Assembly (NCBI RefSeq): GCF_003386865.1
Contig: NZ_QTUA01000001.1
Location: 1,984,001-2,048,000, forward strand
From: Calidifontibacter indicus
Lineage (GTDB): Bacteria; Actinomycetota; Actinomycetes; Actinomycetales; Dermatophilaceae
Length of the DNA stretch: 64,000 nt
Reading direction: 5' to 3'
The notes beneath the pieces are model-generated. The model had not been told where the DNA came from. It ran no database searches and saw only the letters and a list, made by a program, of their open reading frames with translations. The translations under genes and the position numbers were made by a program. Positions 14,776 through 23,657 of this stretch are shown piece after piece (position 1 is the stretch's first letter; every line of letters starts with the position of its first letter).

Positions 14776-15879
14776 ATGCAATTGACGCTTCCTCGCGGCC
14801 GCTTACGCGCCCGACCAACGCTTCGGATCCGTGCTTTCGCAGCCACGTTTGTGGCCGGAGGTCTCGCCACGGTTGGGTCATTCGTGGCCGCATCGCCCGC
14901 AGCGGCGGCCACGAAATACTGCGCGAACGTGACACCGGTTTCGCAGCGGCCGACCTTGTACCAAGGCGATGACGGGTGGTGCGTGCAGGAACTCCAAGCA
15001 CGCCTCAACCGCAACGGCTACCCGGTCAGCCAGACGCACACGTTCGGCCCGGTGGCTCTCGACTACGTCAAGCAGTTCCAGACCACGAAGGCGCTACCCG
15101 CGACCGGGGTTGTCGACGCGCGCACTTGGACGGCGCTGATCGGCGGAACGCAGGAGATCCCGCTGTACACGACGGCAGTCCAGTACATCGAGCAGCGCGG
15201 ACCGAACCGCACCGCACGGGTCGTGCTGTCGTTCGATGATTGTCCGAAGTCGTACACCGCGTTCAAAGCAGTGGTCGACGCGGCTGCTGCATCGCGAGTG
15301 ACGATCGTGCTCGCCCCGACCGGCGACTGTCAGCGCGGCTCGACGTTCAGCGCCACCTACGCGCGGTCCAAGGGCCAGATCGTCATCGGCCACTCCAACA
15401 CCCACCCCAACCTCCGCAACCTCACCGACGCGCAGGTGCTGGCGCAGATCGATCCGGCCTCGGCCGCCTCGGGGTACATGCGTCCGCCGTACGGCTCGTG
15501 GGATGCCCGGGTCACGAAACTCCTTGCGAGCAAGGGGGTTCGCGTCTGGGCTTGGACCCGGGATACGGGCGACTGGGCGGGCGCGTCGCAGGCCGCCATC
15601 GTGAACTACTTGGCGACGACGACGCAGTCGAACGACACCGTGCTCGCACACATGACCTGGAACGCGTTCAACCCGACCGCGCTGGCGCAGATCAAGGCCG
15701 GTCTGGCAACCCGAGGGCTCGCGCTCTGTCAGGCGTTCGCCGGCACGACCGCGCCGTCCCGCTTGCCCGATCAGTTGCCGTGCACCGGCGGGGTGAACCA
15801 CTGGACGGCGCGTGCACGACCGGCGGCGATCCAGGACCACACGTCGTGGCGTGGGTCGGGCTCTGGCGGCACGAGGTAG
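14776..15879 (+). CDS. Secreted polysaccharide deacetylase with peptidoglycan-binding domain
   Basis: Carbohydrate esterase 4-type protein, 367 aa from the ATG at 14776. An earlier ATG at 14743 would add 11 residues. A signal peptide ends near SPAAAATKYC. A PG-binding-1-like repeat (LYQGDDGWCVQELQARLN ... ATGVVDARTWTALIG) anchors it to the wall. The catalytic domain shows motif 1 SFDDCPKS (one of the usual two Asp plus a Cys replacing Gly), motif 2 IGHSNTHPNL, motif 3 RPPYGSW, motif 4 WAWTRDTGDW and motif 5 VLAHMTWN. Probable role: de-N- or O-acetylation of cell-wall glycan. Confidence 0.88.
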   Translation: MQLTLPRGRLRARPTLRIRAFAATFVAGGLATVGSFVAASPAAAATKYCANVTPVSQRPTLYQGDDGWCVQELQARLNRNGYPVSQTHTFGPVALDYVKQFQTTKALPATGVVDARTWTALIGGTQEIPLYTTAVQYIEQRGPNRTARVVLSFDDCPKSYTAFKAVVDAAAASRVTIVLAPTGDCQRGSTFSATYARSKGQIVIGHSNTHPNLRNLTDAQVLAQIDPASAASGYMRPPYGSWDARVTKLLASKGVRVWAWTRDTGDWAGASQAAIVNYLATTTQSNDTVLAHMTWNAFNPTALAQIKAGLATRGLALCQAFAGTTAPSRLPDQLPCTGGVNHWTARARPAAIQDHTSWRGSGSGGTR

Positions 15880-15929
15880 CGCGGGGGAGCGCAGGTAGCC
15901 CTGTGAGACCCAGGTCATATGGTGGGGTC

Positions 15930-16895
15930 ATGCTAGCCGCCTACGCCGCCCGCACCGACGCCGAAAACCCGCTGTCCGCCCTGGAGGTGGGCGAGATCGA
16001 GCCGGGGGAGACCCCCGCCGACTGGGTCACCGTCCGAATGCGGGCCTCGAGCCTCAACCACCACGACATCTGGTCGCTGCGCGGCGTCGGGCTGCCGGCC
16101 GACCGGTTGCCGATGATTCTTGGCTGCGACGGTGTCGGTGAGACCGAAGACGGTCGAATCGTGGTGTTGCACGCCGTGATTCCGAGCGCCGGATGGACGG
16201 GCGACGAGACCCTCGACCCTAAGCGCAGTCTGCTCTCCGAGCGCTACCCGGGCACGCTCGCCGAGCAGGTGCGGGTGCCGGCCGGCAACCTGGTCGCGCT
16301 GCCCGAGGGCATGCCGATCGAGCACGCCGCGTGTGTGTCGACCAGTTGGTTGACGGCCTTCCGGATGCTCTTCGTGCAGTCGGGCGTGCGACCGGGCGAC
16401 ACCGTGCTGGTGCAGGGCGCGGGCGGCGGTGTCGCGACCGCTGCCGTCCAGTTGGGGTCGGCGGCCGGCCTGCGGATGTTCGTCACCAGCCGCGACGAGG
16501 CGCGCGGCGCCAAGGCCGTCGAGCTTGGTGCCGAGGCCGCGTTCGCTTCGGGTGAGCGGCTGCCGCAGCGCGTCGACGCCGTGCTGGAGACGGTCGGTGC
16601 AGCGACGTGGTCGCATTCGGTGAAGTCGCTCAAGCCGGGTGGCACCATCGTCATCGCAGGAGCGACGTCGGGTGATGCGCCGCCGGCCGAGCTGACGCGA
16701 ATCTTCTTCCAGCAGATGCGAGTTCAGGGTTCGACGATGGGCACTCGCACCGAGCTTCAGCAGTTGCTGAGTTTCATGGCGAGCCGCCGCATCGAGCCGG
16801 TGATCGACTCCGTGCGCCCGCTGTCGCAGGCGCGCGACGCGTTCGAGCGGATGGAGAGTGGAGAGGTGTTCGGCAAGCTGGTGCTGACGGTCTAG
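15930..16895 (+). CDS. Zinc-type MDR family NAD(P)H:quinone oxidoreductase
   Basis: 321-aa medium-chain dehydrogenase/reductase. The N-terminal GroES-like domain has the ASSLNHHDIWSLRGVGL segment. The nucleotide-binding domain has VLVQGAGGGVATAAVQLGSA and a following acidic/basic stretch TSRDEARGAKAV. The catalytic-zinc Cys/His pattern of alcohol dehydrogenases is incomplete (GCDGVGETEDGRIV rather than GHE). That fits the quinone-oxidoreductase-like subgroup, though a Zn-ADH-like role cannot be excluded. The stop TAG overlaps the stop of the convergent flavodoxin-like gene (CTAG). Confidence 0.85.
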   Translation: MLAAYAARTDAENPLSALEVGEIEPGETPADWVTVRMRASSLNHHDIWSLRGVGLPADRLPMILGCDGVGETEDGRIVVLHAVIPSAGWTGDETLDPKRSLLSERYPGTLAEQVRVPAGNLVALPEGMPIEHAACVSTSWLTAFRMLFVQSGVRPGDTVLVQGAGGGVATAAVQLGSAAGLRMFVTSRDEARGAKAVELGAEAAFASGERLPQRVDAVLETVGAATWSHSVKSLKPGGTIVIAGATSGDAPPAELTRIFFQQMRVQGSTMGTRTELQQLLSFMASRRIEPVIDSVRPLSQARDAFERMESGEVFGKLVLTV

Positions 16896-17395
16896 TCGGC
16901 CAGCAGCGCCGCAAGGGTTGCGCCGAGTTCGTAGGCGCGCTCCAATGCTGCGTCGTGGACATCGCCGGTCACCTCGAGCACCGGGGCCGCCTGCTTCCAC
17001 CCCAGCGCCCCGACGATGGAGGTCGCCGCACGCACCGCGCCGGTGAGGTCGTAGCGGCCGTGCACGTAGAGCCCGAACGGTCGCCCCGCCGTCGTGCCGC
17101 CGGTCGATGCCGCCGAGCCGGAGTCGTCCAGTGCCCCGCCGATGGCGAGGAAGGTCGAGTCGAACATGTGCTTCAGCGCTCCGGACATGTACCCGAAGTT
17201 CGCCGGGGTGCCGAGCAGGTAGCCGTCGGCGGCGAGCAGGTCGTCGGCCGAGGTCGAGAGCGCCTCACGTACTTCCACGCGCACGCCCTCGATCGCATCG
17301 TCGTTCGCGCCCGTCACAACGGCGTCGGTCAGCGCCCGGGTCGAGCGAGTGGGGGAGTGATGAGCGATCAGGAGCGTGCACGGGGTCGTCGACAT
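16892..17395 (-). CDS. Flavodoxin-like NAD(P)H-dependent oxidoreductase
   Basis: 167 aa. The FMN phosphate loop reads HHSPTRSTRAL. A second cofactor loop, YLLGTPANFGYMSGALKHMF, is the standard signature of flavodoxin/NADPH-dependent FMN reductase proteins. A glycine-rich segment, GTTAGRPFGLYVHG, follows. The start ATG at 17395 is chosen because it places the phosphate loop about 11 residues in. It is a single-gene unit convergent with the MDR oxidoreductase. Substrate unknown. Confidence 0.87.
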   Translation of the reverse strand: MSTTPCTLLIAHHSPTRSTRALTDAVVTGANDDAIEGVRVEVREALSTSADDLLAADGYLLGTPANFGYMSGALKHMFDSTFLAIGGALDDSGSAASTGGTTAGRPFGLYVHGRYDLTGAVRAATSIVGALGWKQAAPVLEVTGDVHDAALERAYELGATLAALLAD

Positions 17396-17433
17396 GGGAC
17401 AAGCCAACCGCATCGGCTGAGTACGCTGCCCGA

Positions 17434-18087
17434 ATGGGCATCGGCGGTTGGGAACTGCACGACGAGGAGTTCGAGTGGTTCTACGGTGGGTGGGCCGGGC
17501 GCACACCGTCGGATGCAGCCTCCTTCTTCGAGGGCTACCCGGGCCTGTGGTGGATCGCCGGTGGTTACGCGATCGAGGCGCTCACCGGGCCATTGCGGCA
17601 GCACGACGACTGCGATCCGGCGGTGCTCGGCGGCGAGTTCGAGTTGCTGCGCGCGCACGCACGCGGCCGGATGCAGCTGTGGTCGTGCAGCAGCGGGATG
17701 ATGCGGCCGGTGTTCGAATCGCTGCCGGCCGGTGACGAGCGGTTGCAGCTCAGCGCGAGCGGCCAGGTGTGGGCGCGGCGCTCCGCCGGTGATCCGTGGG
17801 AGTTCGACATCCTCATCTCGCCGGGCACGCCCGAAACCTGGGTCTACAAGCGCGACCCTGCGCTCACGATGCCGATGGCCGACGCCCTGGTCGAAGTGGA
17901 CGGCATCCGCTACCTGCGTGCCGAGATCCAGTTGTTGCACAAAGCGCTTCGCGTGCGACCGAAGGATCAGGCCGACTTCGATGCGTGCCTGCCGTTGCTC
18001 GAGGAGCAGCGCCGACGCTGGCTCGCAGACGCCTTGGCGCAGACGCTCGGCGCCGAACACCGGTGGGTGTCGCTGCTGAACCAATGA
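17434..18087 (+). CDS. Nucleotidyltransferase-fold protein (AbiEii/aminoglycoside NTase-like)
   Basis: 217 aa. WWIAGGYAIEALTGPLRQHD resembles the GG-x-A-(I/L)-D-x8-10-R-x-H-x-D motif of nucleotidyltransferases related to aminoglycoside adenylyltransferases and AbiEii-type toxins. HKALRVRPKDQADFDACLPL matches their C-terminal helix region. The metal-binding acidic pair is less clear than usual (RQHDDCDPAVLGGEFE). It is divergent from the flavodoxin gene, with only 38 bases between starts. A resistance or toxin role is not supported by neighbours; a housekeeping orphan is equally likely. Confidence 0.7.
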   Translation: MGIGGWELHDEEFEWFYGGWAGRTPSDAASFFEGYPGLWWIAGGYAIEALTGPLRQHDDCDPAVLGGEFELLRAHARGRMQLWSCSSGMMRPVFESLPAGDERLQLSASGQVWARRSAGDPWEFDILISPGTPETWVYKRDPALTMPMADALVEVDGIRYLRAEIQLLHKALRVRPKDQADFDACLPLLEEQRRRWLADALAQTLGAEHRWVSLLNQ

Positions 18088-18094
18088 GGATTAT

Positions 18095-18155
18095 TCAACC
18101 AATGGGTTGACAATCGAGGGATGGCGCGTACCGTTGTTATCAACCAATCGGTTGA
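18095..18155 (+). promoter_or_regulatory. ArsR-family promoter with twin palindromic operators
   Basis: Two near-identical 16-bp palindromes, TCAACCAATGGGTTGA (18095-18110) and TCAACCAATCGGTTGA (18140-18155), flank a promoter read as TTGACA (18107-18112), 16 bases, TACCGT (18129-18134). The first operator overlaps the -35 box and the second covers the expected start of transcription. This is the textbook layout for autorepression by the ArsR-type regulator encoded 15 bases downstream. Confidence 0.85.
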
Positions 18156-18169
18156 GAAAGGTTCGGGAG

Positions 18170-18535
18170 ATGAGTGACGAGCTGTCGAAGGTGTTCGCCG
18201 CACTGGCGGACCCGACGCGCCGTGACATCGTTGCGCGGCTCGTCATCGGTGACGCCACCGTCGGCGAACTCGCTGCTCCTTACGACATGAGCCTGCAGGC
18301 GATCAGCAAGCACCTCAAGGTGCTCGAGGCCGCAGGTCTGGTCAGTCGCAGCCGAGACGCCCAGCGCCGTCCGGTGCATCTGGAAGCGGACGTGCTGGGG
18401 ACCATGACCGACTGGGTGCAGCAGCACCAGAGGCGAGCCGAGGAACGCATGTCGCGGCTCGACCGGGTGCTCGCCGAAGCAGGACGGCACACGCCGAATC
18501 ATTCGCAGCACCGATCAGAGGGAGAACCGTCATGA
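18170..18535 (+). CDS. ArsR-family transcriptional regulator
   Basis: 121 aa. Winged-helix reader: VFAALADPTRRDIVARLVIG, then the recognition helix in DMSLQAISKHLKVLEAAGLV and the wing SRSRDAQRRPVHLEA. No metal-binding Cys cluster is seen, so it belongs to the subgroup paired with SRPBCC (AHSA1) proteins. The start ATG at 18170 has a GGGAGA ribosome site. The gene sits between the twin operators and an overlapping SRPBCC gene (ATGA). Confidence 0.93.
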   Translation: MSDELSKVFAALADPTRRDIVARLVIGDATVGELAAPYDMSLQAISKHLKVLEAAGLVSRSRDAQRRPVHLEADVLGTMTDWVQQHQRRAEERMSRLDRVLAEAGRHTPNHSQHRSEGEPS

Positions 18536-19032
18536 GCACCAACACGGGCGAACGCAACACCACTGCGACGATCGAGGCCGACCCCGACCTGCCGATCATC
18601 CGCATCACCCGCGACTTCCACGCGACGACGGAGCAGTTGTTTCGGGCGCACACCGACCCCGACCTCTATATGAAGTGGGTCGGCCCGAACGACATCGGCA
18701 CGGAGATCGACTACTGGGACGCTCGCACCGGCGGCAGCTGGCGATTCACCAATGTGCGGGGCGGGGAGGAGTACGGGTTCCACGGTTCGTTCCACGAGGT
18801 GAGTCCCACCCGCATGGTGCAGACCTTCACCTGGGAGGCCATGCCCGAGGGCGTCTCGCTGGAAACGCTGGTCTTCGAAGACCTCGGCGACGGTTGGACC
18901 CGGCTGCACGCGCAGTCGTTGGTCGAGTCGTTCGAGGCCCGCGACGGATGGCTGAACAGCGGCATGGAGGTCGGTGTCAACGACGGCTACGCCAAGCTCG
19001 ACGGCCTCGTCTCCGATGGGGCGATCGCGTGA
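18532..19032 (+). CDS. SRPBCC (AHSA1-type) domain protein
   Basis: 166 aa in the helix-grip START-like fold: IIRITRDFHATTEQLFRAHT opens the domain, YMKWVGPND and GGSWRFTNVRGGEEYGFHG give the central strands, and WLNSGMEVGVNDGYAKLDGL is the long C-terminal helix. These proteins bind hydrophobic ligands. In ArsR-linked cassettes they are commonly the regulated output. Start overlaps the arsR stop. Confidence 0.9.
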   Translation: MSTNTGERNTTATIEADPDLPIIRITRDFHATTEQLFRAHTDPDLYMKWVGPNDIGTEIDYWDARTGGSWRFTNVRGGEEYGFHGSFHEVSPTRMVQTFTWEAMPEGVSLETLVFEDLGDGWTRLHAQSLVESFEARDGWLNSGMEVGVNDGYAKLDGLVSDGAIA

Positions 19033-19600
19033 CGCGCTTGCCCGACCAGCCGATCGCCGAGAAGCACCGCATCATCTCCGGCGGCTTCACGCAGCGGGTT
19101 CGGGGCGTCACCGACTGGGACGCTCCGACCCCGGTGCAGGAGTGGACGGCGCGCGACGTCGTCGAGCACCTGACGTGGATCCGTTCGGTGCTCGGCGACG
19201 CGGTGTCGCTGGCGCCGCTGCCGGCGGCCGACGATCCGGTGGCGCTGTGGGAGGCGCACGCCGGGCAGATCCAGGCGATCCTCGACGATCCGGAATCGAT
19301 GAATCTGCCTCACTAGCAACCGAATACGGGCGACAACCCGGTGCCGGTGCTGATCGACCGCATCTACACCGGCGATGTCTTCTTTCACACCTGGGACCTC
19401 GCCCGCTCGAACGGTCTCGACGACACGCTCGACGCCGACCTGGTGCACGACGCGTACGCCGGCATGTCGGCGGCGGAGGAGTTCCTGCGTCCGACCGGAC
19501 AGTTCGGGCAGCAGCAGCCCGTCGCCGCCGATGCCCCGAGCAGGACAAGCTGTTCGCGTTCCTCGGGCGCGACCCCCACTGGACCCCACCCGCGCGCTGA
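19029..19600 (+). pseudogene. TIGR03086/DinB-like mycothiol-type protein, broken
   Basis: Third gene of the cassette, starting at a GTG that overlaps the SRPBCC stop. The four-helix DinB-like fold is recognisable: WDAPTPVQEWTARDVVEHLT at the front and VLIDRIYTGDVFFHTWDLAR with NGLDDTLDADLVHDAYAGM later. Two lesions are visible. An in-frame TAG at 19314-19316 interrupts after NLPH although the same frame resumes downstream. Near 19532-19540 one base is missing, so the proper C-terminus (EQDKLFAFLGRDPHWTPPAR, stop 19598-19600) is in another frame. A truncated 95-residue N-terminal product remains possible. Confidence 0.82.
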
Positions 19601-19666
19601 CACCCCCTCGCGAATGTTTGCAGGATCGTGCGCGTGCGCGCGCGATCCTGCAAACATTCGGGGTGT
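19600..19666. repeat. REP-like palindrome
   Basis: An 18-bp perfect stem (19611-19628 with 19643-19660), starting CGAATGTTTGCAGGATCG, has a GC-only loop. Outer arms ACACCC (19600-19605) and GGGTGT (19661-19666) extend it. The core CGCGAATGTTTGC matches 12 of 13 bases of CGCGAAAGTTTGC in a second palindrome at 31098-31163, so they are probably members of one dispersed family. Confidence 0.75.
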
Positions 19667-19750
19667 TCGTGAATCGCGCCAGTACGGACACTGCCGGTGG
19701 TGGCTCGCCCGGTCTCCCCGTACGGAAGGCTCACCGCGGCGGGACGCGTT

Positions 19751-19787
19751 ACGCCCCCAGCGCGAGCTTGCGAAGCGCTGGGGGCGT
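19751..19787 (-). terminator. Hairpin terminator downstream of lpdA
   Basis: Perfect 13-bp stem ACGCCCCCAGCGC (19751-19763) with its complement at 19775-19787 and an 11-base loop, 20 bases past the lpdA stop on the minus strand. No U tract. Confidence 0.75.
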
Positions 19788-19807
19788 GAACCGCGAAGGA
19801 GCCGCGA

Positions 19808-21208
19808 TCAAAAATTGATCATGTGGCCTTCGATGCCGTGGAACGCTTCCTTGAGCGCCTCACCCAGGGTCGGGTGGGCGAACACGACGCGCGACATCTC
19901 GGCGGCGGTGAGGTCCCAGGTGGTGGCGGTGACGGCGGCCGGGAGGAGTTCGGTGACGTCGGGGCCGATCATGTGGACACCGAGGATCTCGTTGTGCTTG
20001 GCGTCGGCGACGACCTTGACGAAGCCGACGGGCTCGCCGAGGCCCATGGCCTTGCCGTTGGCGGTGAACGGGAACTTGGCGGTCTTGACCTCGTGGCCGG
20101 CGTCCTTGGCCTGGGCTTCGGACAACCCCATCGAACCGATCTGCGGCATGCAGTAGGTGGCGCGGGGGATGTTCTGGAAGTCGATGGTCTGGGTTTCGGC
20201 GCCGGCGATTGTCTCGGCGGCGACGATGCCCATGGCTTCGGCGACGTGGGCGAGCATAAGCTTGCCGGTGATGTCGCCGATCGCGTAGACGCCGTCGACG
20301 TTGGTGCGGCCGTAGTCGTCGACCTTGATCGCACCGCGGTCGGTGGTCTCGACGCCCACGGACTCCAGGCCGTAGCCCTCGAGGCGCGGCGCGAAGCCGA
20401 TGGCCGACAGGAGGCGGTCGGCTTCGAGCACCTGCTGGTCGCCACCCTTGGCGGGGGAGACCGTGACCTTGACGCCGGAGCCGGTGTCTTCGACCGACTC
20501 GACCTTGGTGCCGGTGAGCACCTTGACGCCGAGCTTCTTGTAGTGCTTGGCGAGTTCCTTGGAGATCTCTTCGTCTTCGGTCGGCACCATGCGGTCGAGG
20601 AACTCGACGATGGTGACGTCGACGCCGAAGTTGGTCATCACGTAGGCGAACTCAACACCGATCGCGCCGGAGCCGGCGATGACGATCGACTTGGGGAGGT
20701 TGGGGTCGAGGATCTGCTCCTCGTAGGTCACGACGTTGTCGCTGACCGTGACGCCCGGCAGCATGCGCGTGGTGGCGCCGGCGGCGATGATGAGGTTGTC
20801 GAAGCTGAGCTCCTGGGTCTGTCCCGAGTTGAGCTCCACCGACATCGACTTGGCGCCGTTGAGGGTGCCCCAGCCGTCGATCTCGGTGATCTTGTTCTTC
20901 TTCATCAGGAAGTGGACACCCTTGACGATGCCCTCGGAGACGGCACGGCTGCGCTTGTGCGTCGGGCCGTACTCCATCGAGGCATCGCCGACGATGCCGA
21001 ACTTGTCCTTCTCGTGGGTGAGCGTGTGCGACAGCTCCGCGTTCTTCAGCAGGGCCTTCGACGGAATGCACCCGACGTTGAGACAGACACCTCCCCAGTA
21101 CTTCTTCTCAACCACAGCGACCTTCAGGCCGAGCTGGCTAGCGCGGATGGCGGCGACGTACCCGCCAGGGCCGGCACCGAGGACAACGACGTCAAAGTGA
21201 TCTGCCAC
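19808..21208 (-). CDS. lpdA: Dihydrolipoyl dehydrogenase
   Basis: 466-aa FAD disulfide oxidoreductase, the E3 subunit that re-oxidises lipoyl groups of 2-oxo acid dehydrogenase complexes. GAGPGG (residues 11-16) binds FAD. The redox disulfide is Cys42/Cys47 in [29 protein letters not shown] is the NAD-binding loop. The C-terminal dimer-interface base is [11 protein letters not shown] (His445, Glu450). Length and ends are standard. It is monocistronic, reading away from the DUF952 gene, with a stable terminator hairpin. Confidence 0.97.
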   Translation of the reverse strand: MADHFDVVVLGAGPGGYVAAIRASQLGLKVAVVEKKYWGGVCLNVGCIPSKALLKNAELSHTLTHEKDKFGIVGDASMEYGPTHKRSRAVSEGIVKGVHFLMKKNKITEIDGWGTLNGAKSMSVELNSGQTQELSFDNLIIAAGATTRMLPGVTVSDNVVTYEEQILDPNLPKSIVIAGSGAIGVEFAYVMTNFGVDVTIVEFLDRMVPTEDEEISKELAKHYKKLGVKVLTGTKVESVEDTGSGVKVTVSPAKGGDQQVLEADRLLSAIGFAPRLEGYGLESVGVETTDRGAIKVDDYGRTNVDGVYAIGDITGKLMLAHVAEAMGIVAAETIAGAETQTIDFQNIPRATYCMPQIGSMGLSEAQAKDAGHEVKTAKFPFTANGKAMGLGEPVGFVKVVADAKHNEILGVHMIGPDVTELLPAAVTATTWDLTAAEMSRVVFAHPTLGEALKEAFHGIEGHMINF

Positions 21209-21273
21209 GGGCTGAGCCTAACGCCGTCGGACGCCGTCGTGCGGGCGGCCGTCCAACCCGGCGGTAGTGGGGT

Positions 21274-21615
21274 TCAGGCGTGCGGCGGGTCGAGTCGCTC
21301 GATGCGGGTCACCGCGGTGAGCGGCAACGGGCCGTAGAGGTGCGGGAACAGTTCCTCGGAGCCGGGGTTGCCGGGTTCGGGACGCACGTCGAGCCCGGTC
21401 GGGTCGATGGTGAGCAGCAGCAGCGGGGTGGTGACGTCGGCGTAGAAGCGCTGCCTGGTAGCCGGCCACTGATGCTTGAACGAAAGGTGGATGAAGCCCT
21501 GCTCTTCGAGGGTGACACCACGGGTCGAGACCCGGTACTCACCCTGTCCCTGCGCCAGGATCCAGTCTGCAGGAAGGGCGAGGTGGAACAGTTCGGTGGT
21601 CGGCTCGGATTTCAT
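21274..21615 (-). CDS. DUF952-family protein
   Basis: 113 aa. ELFHLALPADWILAQGQGEY, then EEQGFIHLSFKHQWPATRQR and ELFPHLYGPLPLTAVTRIE, are the conserved blocks of a small ADP-ribosyltransferase-like family of unknown function (DUF952). Full length for the family. Divergent from the Ser/Thr kinase gene with about 80 bases between starts. Confidence 0.85.
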   Translation of the reverse strand: MKSEPTTELFHLALPADWILAQGQGEYRVSTRGVTLEEQGFIHLSFKHQWPATRQRFYADVTTPLLLLTIDPTGLDVRPEPGNPGSEELFPHLYGPLPLTAVTRIERLDPPHA

Positions 21616-21696
21616 GGTCGAGATTGAAGCAGTGGGGGCGCGAAGGACTCACCGGGCCGAGAGTTGCTGGTCCGGCCGCACATGGCAGGGCAGGAT

Positions 21697-23592
21697 ATGG
21701 CTGTGGGGAGAGAACTGGCACCTGGAACCGTGATCGGGGGAGTGTCCGTCATCGGCCTGGCCGGGCGCGGCGGCATGGGCTCGGTGTACCGGGCGCAGCA
21801 CCTCGCGCTCGATCGGACCGTCGCGATCAAGGTGATGAACGCCGACGTCGCCGACGACCCCGAGTTCCTCGCCAGGTTTCGCCGCGAAGCGCGGCTGGCC
21901 GCCGCGTTGGATCACCCGCACGTCGTCCCGATCATGCATGCCGGGGAAGAAGGCGGTCGCGTCTACCTCACGATGAAGTTCGTCGACGGCACGGATCTGT
22001 CGAAGGTCATCCGGGAGGGAAGCGTCGAGCCTGCGGAGGCGGTGGAGATCGTCCACCAGGTCGCGGGAGCGCTGGACGCCGCGCACGCCCGCGGGCTCGT
22101 CCACCGGGACGTGAAGCCGGCCAACATCCTGGTGAGCGGAAGTAGAGGAAGACCGCACAGTTACCTGACCGACTTCGGCATCACTAAGGAGGTCAGTGAC
22201 AACGGGCTGACCGCTGCCGGGATGACCATCGGCACCGTCGACTACATGTCGCCCGAGCAGATCAACGGGGATCCGGTCGACGGACGCAGCGACCAGTACG
22301 CCTTGGCGTGTGTGCTGTTCCAACTGCTCACCGGCCGGGTGCCGTTCGCAGCGGATCGACAGGTCGCCCGGATCTCGGGTCACCTGTACTCTCCGCCGCC
22401 CGACCTTCGAACGATCAGGCCGCAGTTGCCGGGCGAACTGGCTCACGTCGTCGCCAAGGGCCTCGCCAAACAGCCGGATCAACGCTTCGGCTCGTGTACC
22501 GCGTTGGCCGAAGCTGCTCGTGCAGCTCTGGTGTACGGTGGTTCAGTCCACTCGCCGGTGCCGTTCGTCGGCGCAGATGCCACCCATGGACCCGGCGGTT
22601 CCACCACGAAGTCTGCGCCGCGTCCCGGAGGGCCGTCGAGACGCGTGCTGCTCGGAGCCGGGGCGGGCGCCGCGGCACTGGCGGCCGGAGCCATCGGCTG
22701 GTATCTGATCCCGCGGGACGACGAGCCCGCTGGCACGGGCCCCTCGCCCGGAGTGGTCGGTGAGTTGAAGGCCGGTGCGATCTCGGTGGGCCCGAACCCA
22801 AGAGGGCTCGCCGGCGGCGACGGCGCGTTGTGGACCGCGAACTACGACGACGGCACGGTGAGTCGGATCGACCTCGCGAACCGGACGGTGCGCTCGATCA
22901 AGGTCAACGGTGGCCCGGGCAGCCTGCACTTCGGCCAGGGCAAGACGTGGGTGTGGAACTACACCAGTTCGTTCACGCCGGTCGATGCCGCGACCGGGGA
23001 GGTCGGTGAGCTCATCCGCCTCGACCACGCGATCTCCAGGTCGGCCGCCGGAACCGACTTCCTCTGGTATGTCGTGCCGAGCGAGCAGGCCGTCGGCAGG
23101 ATCGACATGCGTAGCGGTGAGAACATCCCTGGTCTCATCAAGGTGGGTAGCCGTCCTGACGGAATCGCGGCCTCCGGTGGCAAGGTCTACGTCGTCTGTG
23201 TCGGCGATCGGGCGCTGGTAACGCTCGACGAGGCCACCGGGCAGCCGGCCGGGGAACGAGTGGACCTGCCCGCAGGCATCGTCGAGGTGGTGGCTGCTTT
23301 CGGGCGAGTGTTCGTCGGCGGTAACGGCCTGGCCCAGGTGCGCGGCTCGAAGGTGACCGCCGCCGACCTGGAGAACAACGTGCGCGGTAGCGCTGCCCTG
23401 GGCAACGACGGCGTGTGGATCCACGACGGCTCTGGGGGCACGATCACCAAGTACGACTTCGACCTGAATGCGCCGCTGGGTGCGTCCATCGCCGGAGTGC
23501 CGCCACGGCTGGTGGACTTCCTGGTCTTCTCCGGCTCCCTCTGGCTGCTGGACGGCGACAACTCGCAGGTGCATGAGATCCGCATCCTTTGA
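21697..23592 (+). CDS. Membrane Ser/Thr protein kinase with beta-propeller-like sensor
   Basis: 631 aa from the ATG at 21697, chosen for its GGGCAGG ribosome site; ATG 21682 and TTG 21664 are alternatives in frame. Kinase domain, residues 10-275: Gly loop GRGGMGSVY, Lys45 in AIKVM, catalytic HRDVKPAN (Asp138), DFG 159-161, activation-segment TIGTVDYMSPEQ. A proline/glycine juxtamembrane linker leads to one membrane helix (about 317-338, LLGAGAGAAALAAGAIGWYL). The rest (345-631) is a set of YVTN/NHL-like beta repeats (LWTANYDDGTVSRIDLANRT and similar), probably an extracytoplasmic propeller. The ligand is unknown. Confidence 0.9.
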   Translation: MAVGRELAPGTVIGGVSVIGLAGRGGMGSVYRAQHLALDRTVAIKVMNADVADDPEFLARFRREARLAAALDHPHVVPIMHAGEEGGRVYLTMKFVDGTDLSKVIREGSVEPAEAVEIVHQVAGALDAAHARGLVHRDVKPANILVSGSRGRPHSYLTDFGITKEVSDNGLTAAGMTIGTVDYMSPEQINGDPVDGRSDQYALACVLFQLLTGRVPFAADRQVARISGHLYSPPPDLRTIRPQLPGELAHVVAKGLAKQPDQRFGSCTALAEAARAALVYGGSVHSPVPFVGADATHGPGGSTTKSAPRPGGPSRRVLLGAGAGAAALAAGAIGWYLIPRDDEPAGTGPSPGVVGELKAGAISVGPNPRGLAGGDGALWTANYDDGTVSRIDLANRTVRSIKVNGGPGSLHFGQGKTWVWNYTSSFTPVDAATGEVGELIRLDHAISRSAAGTDFLWYVVPSEQAVGRIDMRSGENIPGLIKVGSRPDGIAASGGKVYVVCVGDRALVTLDEATGQPAGERVDLPAGIVEVVAAFGRVFVGGNGLAQVRGSKVTAADLENNVRGSAALGNDGVWIHDGSGGTITKYDFDLNAPLGASIAGVPPRLVDFLVFSGSLWLLDGDNSQVHEIRIL

Positions 23593-23657
23593 GGCGGTGA
23601 TCGAACTCACCGGAAAACCGTTTGTGTTCGAACACTTCGAATTGGAAGAATGGCCGG

